Of a stretch of DNA of 60,888 bases, positions 58,486-60,888 are shown one piece after another. The notes under the pieces were generated by a model, which was not told where the DNA came from, did not search any database, and was given only the letters and a program-made list of their open reading frames with translations. Origin of the DNA: Burkholderiales bacterium (GTDB lineage: Bacteria > Pseudomonadota > Gammaproteobacteria > Burkholderiales > Burkholderiaceae_C); NCBI GenBank assembly GCA_028868305.1, contig JAGWUS010000015.1, positions 1-60,888 on the forward strand, read 5' to 3'. The number at the start of each line of letters is the position of its first letter. Position 1 is the stretch's first letter. The position numbers and the translations under genes were made by a program.

Positions 58486-60372
58486 ATGCAGAGTGCTGTT
58501 CTGGCTTGGCCGCGTTCGGCCAAGCGTTTTGTCGTGGTCGGCCTGGATGTTTGCCTCTCTCTGGTGGCAACCTGGCTGGCATTTACTCTGCGTCTGGATG
58601 CATTGCACCGCCCCACCGGTGCCCAATGGGGGGTTTACGGCATCACGGCGGTGCTATTCATACCCATATTCATCCGTTTTGGCCTGTACCGCGCCATCTT
58701 TCGGTATACCGGGCAGGCGGCGCTGATTGCTACCGCTAAAGCGGTGGGCGTGTACTGTGTGCTGCTCACGGCCATTCTGCTGTGGCAGAAATGGATCGGG
58801 GTGCCGCGTACCCTCGGTGTGTTGCAACCCATGATTTTTCTGCTGCTGGTGGGTTCCAGTCGCGCTTTTGCGCGCTTCTGGCTGGCGGGTTTGGGTGGTG
58901 TGGGCGAGGCTTCCAAAGGGCGGTTCCTGATTTTTGGCGCGGGTACGGCCGGTGTGCAAACAGCCTCGGCCATGGGCATCTCCGGGCAATTCGAACTGGT
59001 GGGGTTTGTCGATGACGATGCCGCCAAAGTCGGCCGCAGCGTGAATGGCGCTCTGGTATTTGGCCCCTCCAGCGTGGAACGCCTGGTGGCCGAATCGGGG
59101 GTGACCGATATTCTGCTGGCACTGCCCAGCGCCTCGCGAAGTCGGCGCAAGGCCATCATCGAAAGTCTGCGGTTCCTGCCGGTCCATATCCGAACGCTGC
59201 CCGACTGGGCGGATCTGGCTAGCGGCCGTGTGACGGTGCAGGACTTCAAGGAACTTGACATTGAAGACCTGCTGGGCCGTGATCCGGTGCCACCCAATAC
59301 CGAATTGCTGACGCGTAACCTGGCGGGCAAGGTGGTGCTGGTCACTGGGGCTGGTGGCAGTATTGGCAGCGAGTTGTGCCGCCAGATCCTGGCGGAGCAC
59401 CCATCCCGCCTGTTATTGCTGGACCACAACGAGTACGGGCTCTACACCATTCACCAGGAGTTGCAGGGTTTGCTGGAGTTGCGGAAACTGGCCGTGGAAC
59501 TGGTGCCGCTGCTGGGCAGCGTGAGTAGCTTGGAGCGCCTGCGGGATATTTGCAAGGCCTATGGCCCCCATACCGTGTACCACGCGGCAGCCTACAAGCA
59601 CGTGCCGCTGGTGGAGTCCAACCCGGCGCAGGGCATTGCCAACAATGTGTTTGGAACGCTCAATCTGGCCCAGGCTGCCCTGGAGCATGGTGTGGCCAGC
59701 TTTGTACTGATTTCCACCGACAAGGCGGTGCGTCCTACCAATGTCATGGGCGCCAGCAAGCGCATGGCCGAGCTGGTGCTGCAAGCCATAGCAGCGGCGC
59801 AAACCGAATCCACTGCCACCTGTTTCAGCATGGTGCGCTTTGGTAATGTGCTGGGCTCCAGCGGCAGTGTGGTGCCCCTGTTTCGCCAGCAACTGGCCGC
59901 AGGCGGTCCGCTGACGGTGACGCACCCCGAAGTCACCCGCTATTTCATGACCATTCCCGAAGCTGCGCAACTGGTGCTGCAGGCGGGTGCCATGGCTACT
60001 GGGGGTGAGGTGTTTGTGCTCGACATGGGGGAGCCAGTGAAAATACTGGATCTGGCCCGGCGCATGGTGGAGCTCTCAGGGCTAAAGGTGCGCGATGCGG
60101 AGCACCCCGAAGGCGATATTGCCATCAAGGTCACGGGCTTGCGTCCGGGCGAGAAGCTGTACGAAGAACTGCTGATTGGCGACAACCCCACGCCGACCGC
60201 CCATCCGCGCATCATGAAGGCCCACGAAGATTACTTGGCCTGGCCTGATCTGGAGGAGCAGTTGCAGGCCTTGCAGCAGGCCACGCGGGCCGACGATGTG
60301 CAGGCTATCAAGACGGTGCTGACGCGTTGCGTGCACGGCTACGGCGAAGAGACCCAGTTGCTCGGTCAGTGA
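58486..60372 (+). CDS. WbpM-like nucleotide-sugar 4,6-dehydratase (membrane-bound)
   Basis: 628-aa inner-membrane enzyme. Four N-terminal helices (about 15-125), a Rossmann domain (FLIFGAGTAGVQTASAMG) and a C-terminal SDR domain (VLVTGAGGSIGSELCRQIL). The site around STDKAVRPTNVMGASKRMAE has Met in place of the usual Tyr of YxxxK, as in the WbpM/FlaA1/PglF group. It dehydrates UDP-GlcNAc to the 4-keto-6-deoxy sugar, feeding the 4-reductase at 56517. Last polysaccharide gene of the window. Confidence 0.92.
   Translation: MQSAVLAWPRSAKRFVVVGLDVCLSLVATWLAFTLRLDALHRPTGAQWGVYGITAVLFIPIFIRFGLYRAIFRYTGQAALIATAKAVGVYCVLLTAILLWQKWIGVPRTLGVLQPMIFLLLVGSSRAFARFWLAGLGGVGEASKGRFLIFGAGTAGVQTASAMGISGQFELVGFVDDDAAKVGRSVNGALVFGPSSVERLVAESGVTDILLALPSASRSRRKAIIESLRFLPVHIRTLPDWADLASGRVTVQDFKELDIEDLLGRDPVPPNTELLTRNLAGKVVLVTGAGGSIGSELCRQILAEHPSRLLLLDHNEYGLYTIHQELQGLLELRKLAVELVPLLGSVSSLERLRDICKAYGPHTVYHAAAYKHVPLVESNPAQGIANNVFGTLNLAQAALEHGVASFVLISTDKAVRPTNVMGASKRMAELVLQAIAAAQTESTATCFSMVRFGNVLGSSGSVVPLFRQQLAAGGPLTVTHPEVTRYFMTIPEAAQLVLQAGAMATGGEVFVLDMGEPVKILDLARRMVELSGLKVRDAEHPEGDIAIKVTGLRPGEKLYEELLIGDNPTPTAHPRIMKAHEDYLAWPDLEEQLQALQQATRADDVQAIKTVLTRCVHGYGEETQLLGQ

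Positions 60373-60888
<516 letters not shown>

Overview
The window looks like a chromosomal segment of a betaproteobacterium, order Burkholderiales, most likely a Rhodoferax-like member of the Comamonadaceae. The basis is its high-GC codon use, gene content (fused isobutyryl-CoA mutase, Bug-family binding protein, DUF1840, PHA-system protein, MvaT-unlike short H-NS, DbpA) and a dispersed intergenic element built around GCTATT...ATAGC that recurs at least five times. I ran no database search; all names come from motifs and remembered families. Fifty-eight protein genes or gene fragments are called, plus one transposase relic. No rRNA, tRNA or CRISPR array was recognised.

Layout. 1-25 kb is mostly housekeeping: the 3' part of icmF, alkane hydroxylase alkB, an esterase, dbpA, a CPPC thioredoxin-like protein, an M48 lipoprotein protease, a PA2778/PA2779-type pair, a PAS-GGDEF diguanylate cyclase, a membrane cytochrome/Fe-S pair, heat-shock-regulated htpG, a lipase-like hydrolase and an rRNA pseudouridine synthase. 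At 19.9-25.0 kb lies a compact membrane-lipid locus: class III aminotransferase, phosphatidylserine decarboxylase, GT4 glycosyltransferase and an LplT-like flippase. A decayed IS5-family transposase follows at about 25.1-25.5 kb.

25.7-35.0 kb holds a CRP/FNR-type regulator divergent from an acyl-CoA ligase, a complete branched-chain-type ABC importer (livGHM, binding protein, livF) and a PaaK-like CoA ligase: a self-contained uptake-and-activation operon with a palindromic operator at its head. 36-42 kb is a storage-lipid neighbourhood: DUF1840, PHA-system protein, acyl-CoA-binding protein, wax ester synthase/DGAT, TPR protein, TetR regulator, patatin and an H1-tailed phasin.

42.2-60.4 kb is a surface polysaccharide (probably O-antigen) cluster: gmd and fcl, a Wzx-like flippase, methyltransferases, eight glycosyl- or sugar-phosphate transferases, GDP-perosamine synthase plus a NeuD/PerB-like acyltransferase, an OafA-like acyltransferase, a 4-reductase, a monotopic phosphoglycosyltransferase and a WbpM-like 4,6-dehydratase. 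The middle (about 44.0-51.2 kb) is clearly AT-richer than its flanks. One glycosyltransferase begins with a 12-G homopolymer whose slippage by one base either way stops translation within 26-35 codons, a strong phase-variation candidate. A small H-NS-like gene sits inside the cluster. The window ends in argB.

The most promising leads are the poly-G switch, the mosaic borders of the AT-rich segment, the H-NS gene in the cluster, the palindromic operator of the uptake operon, the tandem hairpins between the binding-protein gene and livF, and the PA2778/PA2779 pair, whose small partner has a GlyGly-plus-membrane-helix tail.
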